From Proteobacteria bacterium UBA3588 (GTDB lineage: Bacteria > Pseudomonadota > Gammaproteobacteria > Thiohalomonadales > Thiohalomonadaceae): a DNA stretch of 11,360 nt. Shown here piece by piece: positions 1-7,527 of this stretch. The stretch's first letter is position 1. Every line of letters starts with the position of its first letter. A program made the translations under genes and the position numbers. The notes under the pieces are model-generated. The model worked only from the letters and a program-made list of their open reading frames with translations. It was not told the origin of the DNA and did not search any database. The stretch covers positions 112,802-124,161 of the forward strand of contig DFMR01000074.1 in the NCBI GenBank assembly GCA_002376325.1, given 5' to 3'.

Positions 1-2124
1 TACGGTCCGGTAAAGGCCAATGACACGCTGTGGTCCATCGCCGAGCGGGTGCGGCCGAGCCGCTCGCTGACGCCGCAACAGGTCATGGTGGCCCTGCTGC
101 GCGCCAATCCCGACGCCTTTTACGACAACAACGTCAACCGTCTGAAGAAGGGCTACGTACTGCGTCTCGACAATCCGTCAATGATTGCCGCGATCAACCG
201 AGCGGAGGCGGTACGCGAAATTTCGCGTCAAAACCGCGCTTGGCGGGATTACCTGAAGCAGGCTGCGCGCAGCGCGCATCAGCGCCCCAGCGCGGCCACC
301 AGTATGCAGGCGGCGCGTGCCGTGGCGACGCCCGAGGAGGCGCACCTCAAGCTGGTCGCGCCAGCGGGTAAGGGTACCAAAGCGGGCGGCAGCGCCCCAG
401 GCGGGGTCGCCCTCGGCAAGGAAACGGTGGCTCAACTGCGCCAACAGTTGTTGTTGGCCCAGGAACAGGCCGCGGCGCAAAAGCAGGAGAACACCGATCT
501 GCGCAAGCGCATGGACGATTTGCAAGGCCAGATAACGTCGATGCAGCGTCTATTGTCGCTCAAGGATACCGACATGGCTGCTTTGCAGCAGCAGATGCAC
601 GGCGGTGTGGCGGCCAAGACCCCGGCGGCGCCGGCTGCCGAGACGAAACCGACCCAAGCGGCAACCGCCTCCGAGGCGAAACAGACCCAGCCTACGGCAC
701 CCGCCGCGACTGCCAAACTGCCGACGGCTGCGGCTGCGGCTGCGGGCGGGAAGACCCCTGTGCCGCCGATGGCCAAGCCCAAACCGCATCCCGTCGCGCC
801 GCCGAAACCGGCAACGCAGCGGAGTTTCGTTGACAGCTTGCTCGGCGATCCGGTCACCCTGGGTGCGGTCGGTGCGGTCGTCCTGGCGTTGCTGCTGCTG
901 ATCGGGTTGATCATCAAACGCCGGCGGGCCGGCGGACCGGGGTTTAGCGAAAGCATCCTGACTGCCGGTGGAACCTCGGCGCTCAGCTCGAAGACGGTTG
1001 CCGGCGCTCCGTCGGAGGAGAGTTCTCTGTTCAGCGACCTGGCGGTCAGCGGCATGAACAGCTCGCAGGGTGCCGAAGCGGAAGTCGATCCCCTGACCGA
1101 GGCGGACGTCTATATGGCCTACGGTCGTTATCAGCAGGCGGAAGACCTGCTGAACGAGGCCCTAAAGCACCATCCGGAGCGGCAGGACCTGAAGGTCAAG
1201 CTGCTGGAGGTCTACTACGCGACCAAGAACAGCACGGCGTTCGAGAGCCTGGCCGACGAGGTGTTCAGTGCCCTGGAGGGTAGCGGGCCGCTGTGGGGCA
1301 AGGTGCTGGTCATGGGGCACGAACTCTGTCCGGGCAACCCGATGTTCAGCGGTGCACCCGAGGGTGGGATAGGCGAATTGGGTCATGGCGAGGGTGCGCG
1401 GGGCAGCGATGTGCTGGATATCGGCATCGATCTCGATGCCCTGACAGCCGATATGGAATCTTCCGTCGACGAAAGCGGCAGCGGGCTGGATATGGACCTG
1501 GGTGTCGACTTTTCTGATATCGACGACGAGATGGCAGTGGCGCCGACCCGCGCCGCAGCGCCGAAGGTAGAGGCGGTGCCTACAGCGGATCTCGATTTCG
1601 ATTTGGGCGGCTTCGAAGAGCAAGTGGCCAACATCGAACCGGCCGGGAGTGCGCCTGCGGCTGGGGCGACTCCGTTGGCGGATATGGATTTGGGCGATTT
1701 GGACTTTGGTGCGCCCGAGACCATTACCTCTGCACCGGTGACCGAGGATGCGCCGACCGAGGCCGGGCTGGGCGGTGCGACGGATTTCGATTTAGGGGAC
1801 TTTTCCCTGGGTGAAGAGGCGGCGCAGAAAGATGAGATTGCGGCCGCCCCCTCCGCCGTCGGCGAACACGCGCTCGATTTGGACCTGGGTGATATGGATC
1901 TCGATCTGGGTGGCGCCATGGCCGAACCTTCCATAGACGACGCGGATTTCGGCGACCTTGACCTGGGTGACGTGGACGCGGTGGGCACCAAGTTGGATTT
2001 GGCAAAGGCCTACGTCGACATGGGGGAGCCCGAGAGTGCCCGCAGCATCCTCGACGAGGTGCTGAATGAAGGCGACGACGCACAGAAGAAGCAGGCCCAG
2101 GCGCTAATGGGTCAGCTGGGTTGA
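1..2124 (+). CDS. fimV: FimV-like polar hub / pilus assembly protein, 5'-truncated by window edge
   Basis: Open from the first base in frame 1, so the true start and signal peptide lie upstream; 707 codons are visible. Codons 1-58 resemble the FimV LysM-type peptidoglycan-binding region (DTLWSIAE, then LTPQQVMVALLRANPDAF and NVNRLKKGYVLRL). Codons about 142-199 are heptad-like, Gln/Leu-rich coiled coil. Codons 200-275 are Ala/Pro/Lys-rich linker. Codons about 286-306 form one membrane helix followed by KRRR, so the rest is cytoplasmic. Codons 367-422 look like TPR helices (YMAYGRYQQAEDLLNEAL). Codons about 475-660 are acidic with recurring D-L-D-L-G motifs, and the last 45 codons match the FimV C-terminal domain (LDLAKAYVDMGEPESARSIL). 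In Pseudomonas, FimV/HubP proteins organise the cell pole, type IV pilus assembly and cAMP signalling; the role here is inferred from that family. Its place before truA is the conserved one. Identification is firm; the precise role is less so. Confidence 0.93.
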   Translation, partial: YGPVKANDTLWSIAERVRPSRSLTPQQVMVALLRANPDAFYDNNVNRLKKGYVLRLDNPSMIAAINRAEAVREISRQNRAWRDYLKQAARSAHQRPSAATSMQAARAVATPEEAHLKLVAPAGKGTKAGGSAPGGVALGKETVAQLRQQLLLAQEQAAAQKQENTDLRKRMDDLQGQITSMQRLLSLKDTDMAALQQQMHGGVAAKTPAAPAAETKPTQAATASEAKQTQPTAPAATAKLPTAAAAAAGGKTPVPPMAKPKPHPVAPPKPATQRSFVDSLLGDPVTLGAVGAVVLALLLLIGLIIKRRRAGGPGFSESILTAGGTSALSSKTVAGAPSEESSLFSDLAVSGMNSSQGAEAEVDPLTEADVYMAYGRYQQAEDLLNEALKHHPERQDLKVKLLEVYYATKNSTAFESLADEVFSALEGSGPLWGKVLVMGHELCPGNPMFSGAPEGGIGELGHGEGARGSDVLDIGIDLDALTADMESSVDESGSGLDMDLGVDFSDIDDEMAVAPTRAAAPKVEAVPTADLDFDLGGFEEQVANIEPAGSAPAAGATPLADMDLGDLDFGAPETITSAPVTEDAPTEAGLGGATDFDLGDFSLGEEAAQKDEIAAAPSAVGEHALDLDLGDMDLDLGGAMAEPSIDDADFGDLDLGDVDAVGTKLDLAKAYVDMGEPESARSILDEVLNEGDDAQKKQAQALMGQLG

Positions 2125-2157
2125 CGGCGCCGCCGGCGCGGTTGAACCTAGCGTATC

Positions 2158-2197
2158 GCGTCCCCGGCAGGGTCCCTCCTGCCGGGGACGCTATTTT
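2158..2197 (+). terminator. Rho-independent terminator after fimV
   Basis: A perfect 14-bp stem pairs 2158-2171 with 2178-2191, with a 6-nt loop at 2172-2177. The stem is very GC-rich (GCGTCCCCGGCAGG on the left arm) and is followed by TATTTT. It lies 33 nt after the fimV stop and separates fimV transcription from the truA-trp block. The T-run is short, but the stem is strong. Confidence 0.88.
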
Positions 2198-2284
2198 CCA
2201 GGTGGAGCCGGCCTGTGCCCGTGCAGTTCGCCACATCCTGTTGCGTAAGTTCGACACATCCGGAACTCGAACCCGTTCCTAATC

Positions 2285-3067
2285 ATGCGTATCGCCCTCG
2301 GCATCGAATACGACGGCAGTCGCTACCGCGGCTGGCAGGCACAGCGGCACGATGAACGTACCGTGCAGGCAACGCTGGAGCGTGCCCTGTCGAAGGTGGC
2401 TGCCCACCCGGTGCAGCTGATCTGCGGCGGACGTACCGACGCCGGCGTGCATGCGGCGGGGCAGGTGGTGCATTTCGATACCACCGCGCAACGGCCGATG
2501 CGCGGCTGGGTGTTCGGCACCAACGCCAACATGCCCAGTGAGGTGGTGGTACGTTGGGCGCAGCCGGTGACGGACGATTTCCATGCGCGCTTCTCGGCGC
2601 TGCGCCGCGCCTACCGTTATGTGATCCTCAACCGCGAAGTAAGACCTGCCCTGCTGGCGCGCCGCGTCAGCTACGACTACCGGACGTTGGATGCCGAACG
2701 CATGGCGACGGCGGCGCAATACCTCATCGGCGAACATGATTTCTCTTCCTACCGTGCCGTGGCGTGTCAGGCGCGCAGCCCGGTGCGGAGCGTATATCGG
2801 CTCGACGTGGAGCGCCGGGCCGAGTTCATTACCATTGATGTAGAGGCCAACGGCTTTTTGCATCACATGGTGCGCAATATCGCCGGCGTGCTGATGACCA
2901 TCGGTGCCGGCGAGCGGCCGGTGGAGTGGAGCCGCGAGGTGCTGCTGGCACGCGATCGCAACCTCGGCGGGGTGACCGCCTCACCCTACGGGCTCTGCCT
3001 GGTACGCATCGATTACCCGGAAGCGTTTGGGATACCCCGCCTTCCGCCTCCTGCGCTGCTCTGGTAA
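2285..3067 (+). CDS. truA: tRNA pseudouridine(38-40) synthase TruA
   Basis: 260 aa, close to the usual length of about 260-270. TruA converts U38, U39 and U40 in the anticodon stem-loop of many tRNAs to pseudouridine. It begins with the family signature MRIALGIEYDGSRYRGWQAQ. The catalytic aspartate lies in GGRTDAGVHA (Asp52, equivalent to E. coli Asp60). Further family blocks are RRAYRYVILN (about residues 109-118) and FLHHMVRNIAGVLMTIG in the C-terminal half. The ATG at 2285 is chosen because the conserved N-terminal block starts at once and no in-frame upstream start gives a better fit. There is no good Shine-Dalgarno sequence before it. It follows the fimV terminator and precedes trpF by 28 nt, the usual order in gammaproteobacteria. 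Confidence 0.97.
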   Translation: MRIALGIEYDGSRYRGWQAQRHDERTVQATLERALSKVAAHPVQLICGGRTDAGVHAAGQVVHFDTTAQRPMRGWVFGTNANMPSEVVVRWAQPVTDDFHARFSALRRAYRYVILNREVRPALLARRVSYDYRTLDAERMATAAQYLIGEHDFSSYRAVACQARSPVRSVYRLDVERRAEFITIDVEANGFLHHMVRNIAGVLMTIGAGERPVEWSREVLLARDRNLGGVTASPYGLCLVRIDYPEAFGIPRLPPPALLW

Positions 3068-3095
3068 TCTGCCTGTTTTCCTTCGCAGCGATACC

Positions 3096-3705
3096 ATGCG
3101 CACCCGGATCAAAATCTGCGGCATCACCCGGCCGGAGGACGGCCTGGAAGCGGCCCGCCTCGGCGCCGACGCCATCGGCCTGGTGTTCTACGGCGCCAGC
3201 CCGCGCCACGTGACGCCGGCGCAGGCTCAGGCGGTGCTGGCTGCGCTGCCGCCGTTCGTCACCCGCGTCGGCCTGTTCGTCGATGCGGCGGAGGCGGAGG
3301 TGCGGGCGGTGCTCGATGCGGTAGCGCTGGACCTGCTGCAATTCCACGGCAACGAGACGCCGCAGTACTGTGCCAGTTTCGGCCGGCCGTACATCAAGGT
3401 GGTGCGCATGCGCGAGGGGGTCGACCTGGCGACCGAGGTCGAGCGTTACTGTGCTGCCCAGGGGCTGTTGCTCGATACCTTCCAGCCGGGCACACCCGGC
3501 GGTACCGGCAGCGCCTTCGACTGGGGACGGGTGCCGCAGGGATTGGCCAAGCCGATCATCCTGGCGGGTGGCCTGACGGCGGACAACGTGGCCGCGGCGG
3601 TGCGACGGGTACGGCCCTATGCGGTGGACGTCAGCGGCGGCGTGGAGCAGACCAAGGGGATCAAGAGTGCGGCCAAGATGGCGGCATTTATTCGAGGTGT
3701 AGAGA

Positions 3706-3719
<14 letters not shown>
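3096..3719 (+). CDS. trpF: Phosphoribosylanthranilate isomerase TrpF
   Basis: 207 aa monofunctional TrpF, a cytoplasmic (beta/alpha)8 enzyme. It isomerises N-(5'-phosphoribosyl)anthranilate to CdRP in tryptophan synthesis. The catalytic cysteine is in RIKICGIT (Cys8) and the catalytic aspartate in LLLDTFQPG (Asp127). Phosphate-binding blocks are visible as LAGGLTADNV and VDVSGGVEQTKGIK. The ATG at 3096 is chosen because MRTRIKICGIT is the canonical TrpF start; an upstream in-frame TTG (3027) would lie inside truA and add non-conserved residues. The Shine-Dalgarno signal is weak (GCAGCGA). The gene overlaps trpB by 14 nt, which argues for a shared transcript and coupled translation. Confidence 0.96.
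3694..3708 (+). promoter_or_regulatory. Ribosome-binding site that selects the trpB GTG start
   Basis: GAGG at 3694-3697 lies 8 nt before GTG 3706, inside the end of trpF. The alternative ATG 3727 is preceded by A/C-rich sequence with no purine-rich signal. The GTG is therefore the better start, and it makes trpB overlap trpF by 14 nt. Confidence 0.65.
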
Positions 3720-4931
<1,212 letters not shown>

Positions 4932-4935
<4 letters not shown>

Positions 4936-5075
4936 GGAACGCGAGCAGGAGTAATACTCTCGCCAAGGCGCCAAGCTCGCAAAGAAGGAGTGGTGTAATG
5001 ATTTTATCTTGGCGCGCTTGGCGTCTTGGCGAGAGAAACCGGTTTTTCGTTTCCAATCCAGGGGATGTACGATGA
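4932..5075 (+). CDS. Possible 47-codon leader-like small ORF bridging trpB and trpA
   Basis: ATG 4932 overlaps the trpB stop as ATGA (4932-4935), and the frame ends at TGA 5073-5075, overlapping the trpA start as ATGA (5072-5075). It is read straight through the inverted repeat. GGAGG at 4917-4921 lies 10 nt before ATG 4932, probably the old trpA ribosome-binding site. An internal ATG at 4998 (codon 23) has AAGGAG at 4985-4990 with 7 nt spacing, and would give a 25-residue peptide. The product is Arg/Ser-rich and I recognise no domain. It is more likely a passive reading frame that keeps ribosomes flowing from trpB to trpA than a functional protein. Whether it is translated at all is inference. 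Confidence 0.3.
4957..5035. repeat. 29-position inverted repeat made of six CGCCAAG-type heptamers
   Basis: Left arm 4957-4985 pairs with right arm 5007-5035: 26 Watson-Crick pairs, one G-U and two mismatches, with a 21-nt loop at 4986-5006. The outer 20 positions differ only at 4968/5024. The left arm holds CGCCAAG at 4961 and 4969 and CGCAAAG at 4978. The right arm holds the complement CTTGGCG at 5008, 5017 and 5025, so units are spaced 8-9 nt. The RNA would form a strong hairpin between the trpB and trpA coding regions. No T-run follows directly, so it does not look like an ordinary terminator. Confidence 0.92.
5060..5074 (+). promoter_or_regulatory. Ribosome-binding site for the displaced trpA start
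   Basis: AGGGG at 5060-5064 lies 7 nt before ATG 5072, just downstream of the inverted repeat and outside the predicted hairpin. It gives trpA its own initiation signal, replacing the one at the end of trpB (GGAGG, 4917-4921), which is now about 150 nt away. Confidence 0.75.
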
Positions 5076-5881
5076 GCCGGCTCGCACAACGTTTTGCCGA
5101 TCTGAAGGCGGCCGGCCGCACGGCGCTGATCCCGTTCGTCACCGCTGGCGATCCCAACCCGGAGCTGACGGTGCCGCTGATGCACGCCATGGTGGCCAAC
5201 GGCGCCGATGTGATCGAGCTGGGCGTCCCCTTTTCCGATCCGATGGCCGACGGCCCGGTGATCCAGCGCGCCAGCGAGCGGGCCCTGGAGCATCACGTCA
5301 GCCTGCGCGGGGTGCTGGAGGTGGTGCGCACCTTCCGCCGTCAGGACCCGGACACCCCGGTGGTGCTGATGGGCTACCTCAACCCGGTGGAAGTGATGGG
5401 CTACGCCGCCTTCGCCGAACAGGCGGCGCAGGCGGGCGTCGACGGCGTGCTGACCGTCGACCTGCCGCCGGAAGAGGCGGAGCCGTTCCTCGCGGCCCTG
5501 CGTCCCCACGGTCTCGACCCCATCTTTCTGCTGGCGCCGACTACGGCGGAGGGCCGTATCGGCACTATCTGCAAGGTGGCCAGCGGTTTCGTCTACTACG
5601 TCTCGGTCAAGGGCGTCACCGGAGCCGCCACGTTGGATGTGGAGGCGGTGCGCAGCCAGGTGGCGCGCATCCGCAGCCACACCGGCCTGCCGGTCGGCGT
5701 CGGCTTCGGCATCAAGGACGGTCCGTCGGCCGCCGCCGTGGCCCAGGTGGCCGATGCGGTCATCGTCGGTAGCGCCCTGGTACGCCGCATTGAGGAACTG
5801 CGGGACGATCCTGATACACTATTGGCCCAGATTTCCGGTTTCGTCGACGAATTGCGCCGCGCCATCGACGGCGCCCGCTAA
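5072..5881 (+). CDS. trpA: Tryptophan synthase alpha subunit TrpA
   Basis: 269 aa, against 268 in enterobacteria. TrpA cleaves indole-3-glycerol phosphate to indole and glyceraldehyde 3-phosphate, passing indole through a tunnel to TrpB. The catalytic pair falls at exactly the Salmonella positions: Glu49 in VIELGVPFSDP and Asp60 in MADGP. This also confirms the ATG at 5072, since any earlier in-frame start shifts the numbering and adds repeat-encoded residues. Later blocks PTTAEGRI, YYVSVKGVTG and VGVGFGIKDG form the phosphate-binding face of the barrel. AGGGG sits 7 nt upstream of the start. Unlike typical trpBA pairs, it is separated from trpB by a repeat-bearing insert. It precedes accD by 32 nt. 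Confidence 0.97.
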   Translation: MSRLAQRFADLKAAGRTALIPFVTAGDPNPELTVPLMHAMVANGADVIELGVPFSDPMADGPVIQRASERALEHHVSLRGVLEVVRTFRRQDPDTPVVLMGYLNPVEVMGYAAFAEQAAQAGVDGVLTVDLPPEEAEPFLAALRPHGLDPIFLLAPTTAEGRIGTICKVASGFVYYVSVKGVTGAATLDVEAVRSQVARIRSHTGLPVGVGFGIKDGPSAAAVAQVADAVIVGSALVRRIEELRDDPDTLLAQISGFVDELRRAIDGAR

Positions 5882-5913
5882 TCGTTCACGACAGCCGCCG
5901 AAGGACTAGAATC

Positions 5914-6777
5914 ATGAGTTGGTTACAAAAATTTCTGCCCTCGACCATCCGCACCGAAGGTGGTGCCAGCAAGCGCTCGGTGCCGGAAGGGCTGTGGGCC
6001 AAATGCCCCGATTGCAGTGCTGTGCTGTACCGGGCGGAACTGGAGCGTAACCTGGAAGTATGCCCCAAGTGCGACCACCACATGCGCATCGGCGCACGGC
6101 GCCGGCTGGACGCCTTTCTCGACCCGGAGCCGCGGGTCGAGATCGCCTCCGGTCTACAGCCGGTGGACGTGCTCAAGTTCCGTGACAGCAAGCGCTACAA
6201 GGATCGCTTGGTGCAGGCCCAGAAGAACACCTCGGAGAATGATGCGCTGATCGTGACCATGGGCGAGGTGAAGTCGCTGCCGCTGGTGGCCGCCGCCTTC
6301 GAGTTTTCCTTCATGGGCGGTTCGATGGGATCGGTCGTAGGCGAGAAATTCGTACGCGCGGTCAATACCGCGATCGAACACAACATCCCCTTGGTCTGTT
6401 TCGCCGCTTCCGGTGGAGCGCGCATGCAGGAGGCGTTGTTCTCGTTGATGCAGATGGCCAAGACTTCGGCGGCGCTGACCAAGCTGTCCGACCGCGGCCT
6501 GCCGTTCATCTCCGTCCTGACCGACCCGACCATGGGCGGCGTTTCGGCCAGTTTCGCCATGCTCGGCGATGTCCATATCGGCGAGCCCAAGGCGCTGATC
6601 GGCTTCGCCGGTCCGCGCGTCATCGAGCAGACGGTGCGTGAAACCCTCCCTGAAGGTTTCCAGCGCAGCGAGTTTCTGTTGGAGAAAGGTGCCATCGATC
6701 TGATCATCGATCGCCGCGATATGCGTGATCGCATTGCCAGCCTGTTGGCCATGCTTACCCAACGTCCCGCGCCCTAG
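5914..6777 (+). CDS. accD: Acetyl-CoA carboxylase carboxyltransferase subunit beta AccD
   Basis: 287 aa. AccD pairs with AccA in the alpha2-beta2 carboxyltransferase that moves the carboxyl group from biotin to acetyl-CoA, giving malonyl-CoA for fatty acid synthesis. The N-terminal zinc ribbon is complete: Cys31 and Cys34 in CPDC, Cys50 and Cys53 in CPKC. The crotonase-like fold follows, with EFSFMGGSMGSVVGEKF, the oxyanion region ASGGARMQEALFSLMQMAKT and the DPTMGGVSASFAMLGD block. The start ATG 5914 has AAGGA (5901-5905) 8 nt upstream, and MSWLQKFLPS is a typical AccD start. The trpA-accD-folC order is common in gammaproteobacteria. Here the next gene is an HDOD protein 35 nt downstream instead of folC. 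Confidence 0.97.
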   Translation: MSWLQKFLPSTIRTEGGASKRSVPEGLWAKCPDCSAVLYRAELERNLEVCPKCDHHMRIGARRRLDAFLDPEPRVEIASGLQPVDVLKFRDSKRYKDRLVQAQKNTSENDALIVTMGEVKSLPLVAAAFEFSFMGGSMGSVVGEKFVRAVNTAIEHNIPLVCFAASGGARMQEALFSLMQMAKTSAALTKLSDRGLPFISVLTDPTMGGVSASFAMLGDVHIGEPKALIGFAGPRVIEQTVRETLPEGFQRSEFLLEKGAIDLIIDRRDMRDRIASLLAMLTQRPAP

Positions 6778-6812
6778 TCTACTAGTGGCGCCCCTTCTTC
6801 GGGGTTTCAGCC

Positions 6813-7520
6813 ATGTTTGAGAATTTGCGGGCATGGATGGCCATTTATTGTCGGGAGCCGGTGTTGGCCAGTGAGGTGGTGAAGGCGGCCAACAGCGCCT
6901 ACTACCGCAGCGGCGATGGCGAGGTCACCAGCGTGGAACAGGCCGTGAGCCGACTGGGCGTCGATCGGCTCAGCACCATCACGCTCGCCATTTTAATGCG
7001 GCCGGCCTTCGAGATTAAACCGATCTACTTCCGCTTTTTCTCCAAATATCTGTGGCAGCATTCGCAGGATTGCGCCGTTGCCTGCGCCGAGCTGGCACGC
7101 CAAGCGGGCGAAGACTACTTCACGGCCTATCTGATAGGGCTGGTGCATGACATCGGCAAATTGGTGATCTTCCAGGCGCTGATGCGGGCGATGAAGAGCG
7201 CCCATCCCGATGTCCATCCCAATCCTACCTTGATCGGCACCATCGTCGACCGCACCTCGCTGCAACTCTCATGCGTATCGCTCAAACATTGGGAACTGCC
7301 CGGTGTGGTGCAGCGCGCCGTATGCGAGCAGGTGAACACGGGCCGTGAGCCGACGGGATTGTCGCGTCTCGGCGAACTGTTGTTTTCCGCCAATCTGCTC
7401 AGCGAGTTCCACCTGTTGCTGAGTGACGGACGGCTGGATGACGAACAGGCCGACCGGTTGCTCCAACCCTATGGCATTTCTGCTGCCATGGTCCACTCGC
7501 TGTTTCGGGATCCCGCTTAG
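6813..7520 (+). CDS. HDOD-domain protein with short N-terminus, between accD and folC
   Basis: 235 aa. Residues about 13-200 follow the HDOD family: EPVLASEVVKAANSAYY matches the usual 'DPxLaakvLrxaNSa' helix, SVEQAVSRLGVDRLSTITLAI the next block, and GLVHDIGKLVIF (His112-Asp113) the HD-like motif. HDOD proteins are non-enzymatic or uncharacterised members of the HD superfamily, often linked to signalling, stress or motility. The partner here is unknown. The protein starts only about a dozen residues before the NSA helix, so the first helix of a normal HDOD domain is partly missing; an in-frame stop at 6783-6785 rules out a longer version. GGGG at 6801-6804 could be its ribosome-binding site. 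Its stop lies 7 nt before folC, and TAGGA at the stop doubles as the folC Shine-Dalgarno. No GGDEF, EAL or receiver domain is attached. Domain call confident; function not. Confidence 0.85.
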   Translation: MFENLRAWMAIYCREPVLASEVVKAANSAYYRSGDGEVTSVEQAVSRLGVDRLSTITLAILMRPAFEIKPIYFRFFSKYLWQHSQDCAVACAELARQAGEDYFTAYLIGLVHDIGKLVIFQALMRAMKSAHPDVHPNPTLIGTIVDRTSLQLSCVSLKHWELPGVVQRAVCEQVNTGREPTGLSRLGELLFSANLLSEFHLLLSDGRLDDEQADRLLQPYGISAAMVHSLFRDPA

Positions 7521-7527
7521 GACCTTG

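Larger units (their letters stand above)
4937..5076. mobile_element. Putative small palindromic (REP/MITE-like) element inserted at the trpB-trpA junction
   Basis: trpB and trpA usually overlap by a few bases, but here about 140 bp separates them. The block holds a long imperfect inverted repeat (4957-4985 with 5007-5035) and a nearby 10-bp palindrome AAACCGGTTT (5036-5045). The 5-mer ATGAG occurs at 4932-4936 and again at 5072-5076, exactly 140 nt apart, as expected if an insertion duplicated 5 bp of an ancestral ATGAG stop/start overlap. The AT-richer patches in the block differ from its neighbours. It encodes no transposase, so mobility would depend on an enzyme elsewhere. Boundaries are inferred: the ATGAG match may be chance, because both copies contain a stop/start ATGA. 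An intrinsic intercistronic repeat without mobility is the alternative. Confidence 0.55.

Noticed and set aside
49..51. GTG at 49 as start of fimV
   Set aside because: The frame is open back to base 1 and codons 1-16 already read as the FimV LysM motif (DTLWSIAE), so the gene simply begins outside the window.
3624..3660. VDVSGGVE in TrpF where some family members have VDVSSGVE
   Set aside because: As I recall, monofunctional gammaproteobacterial TrpF proteins such as that of Pseudomonas also have SGG, so it is not a missing key residue.
4957..5045. trpB-trpA hairpin as a transcription terminator or trp attenuator
   Set aside because: No T-run follows the stem directly (AAACCGG does) and the GGTTTTT further on belongs to a different short palindrome. 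There is no Trp-codon-rich leader with alternative hairpins, and termination here would cut off trpA and everything downstream.
6787..6808. CCCC-TTCTTC-GGGG-TTT hairpin after accD as a terminator
   Set aside because: Only four GC pairs plus a possible G-U and three T's; the GGGG is more useful as the HDOD ribosome-binding site.
7423..7527. Longer folC start at ATG 7423
   Set aside because: It would overlap the HDOD gene by about 100 nt and add 35 residues with no family match; ATG 7528 has an adequate Shine-Dalgarno and the canonical start.
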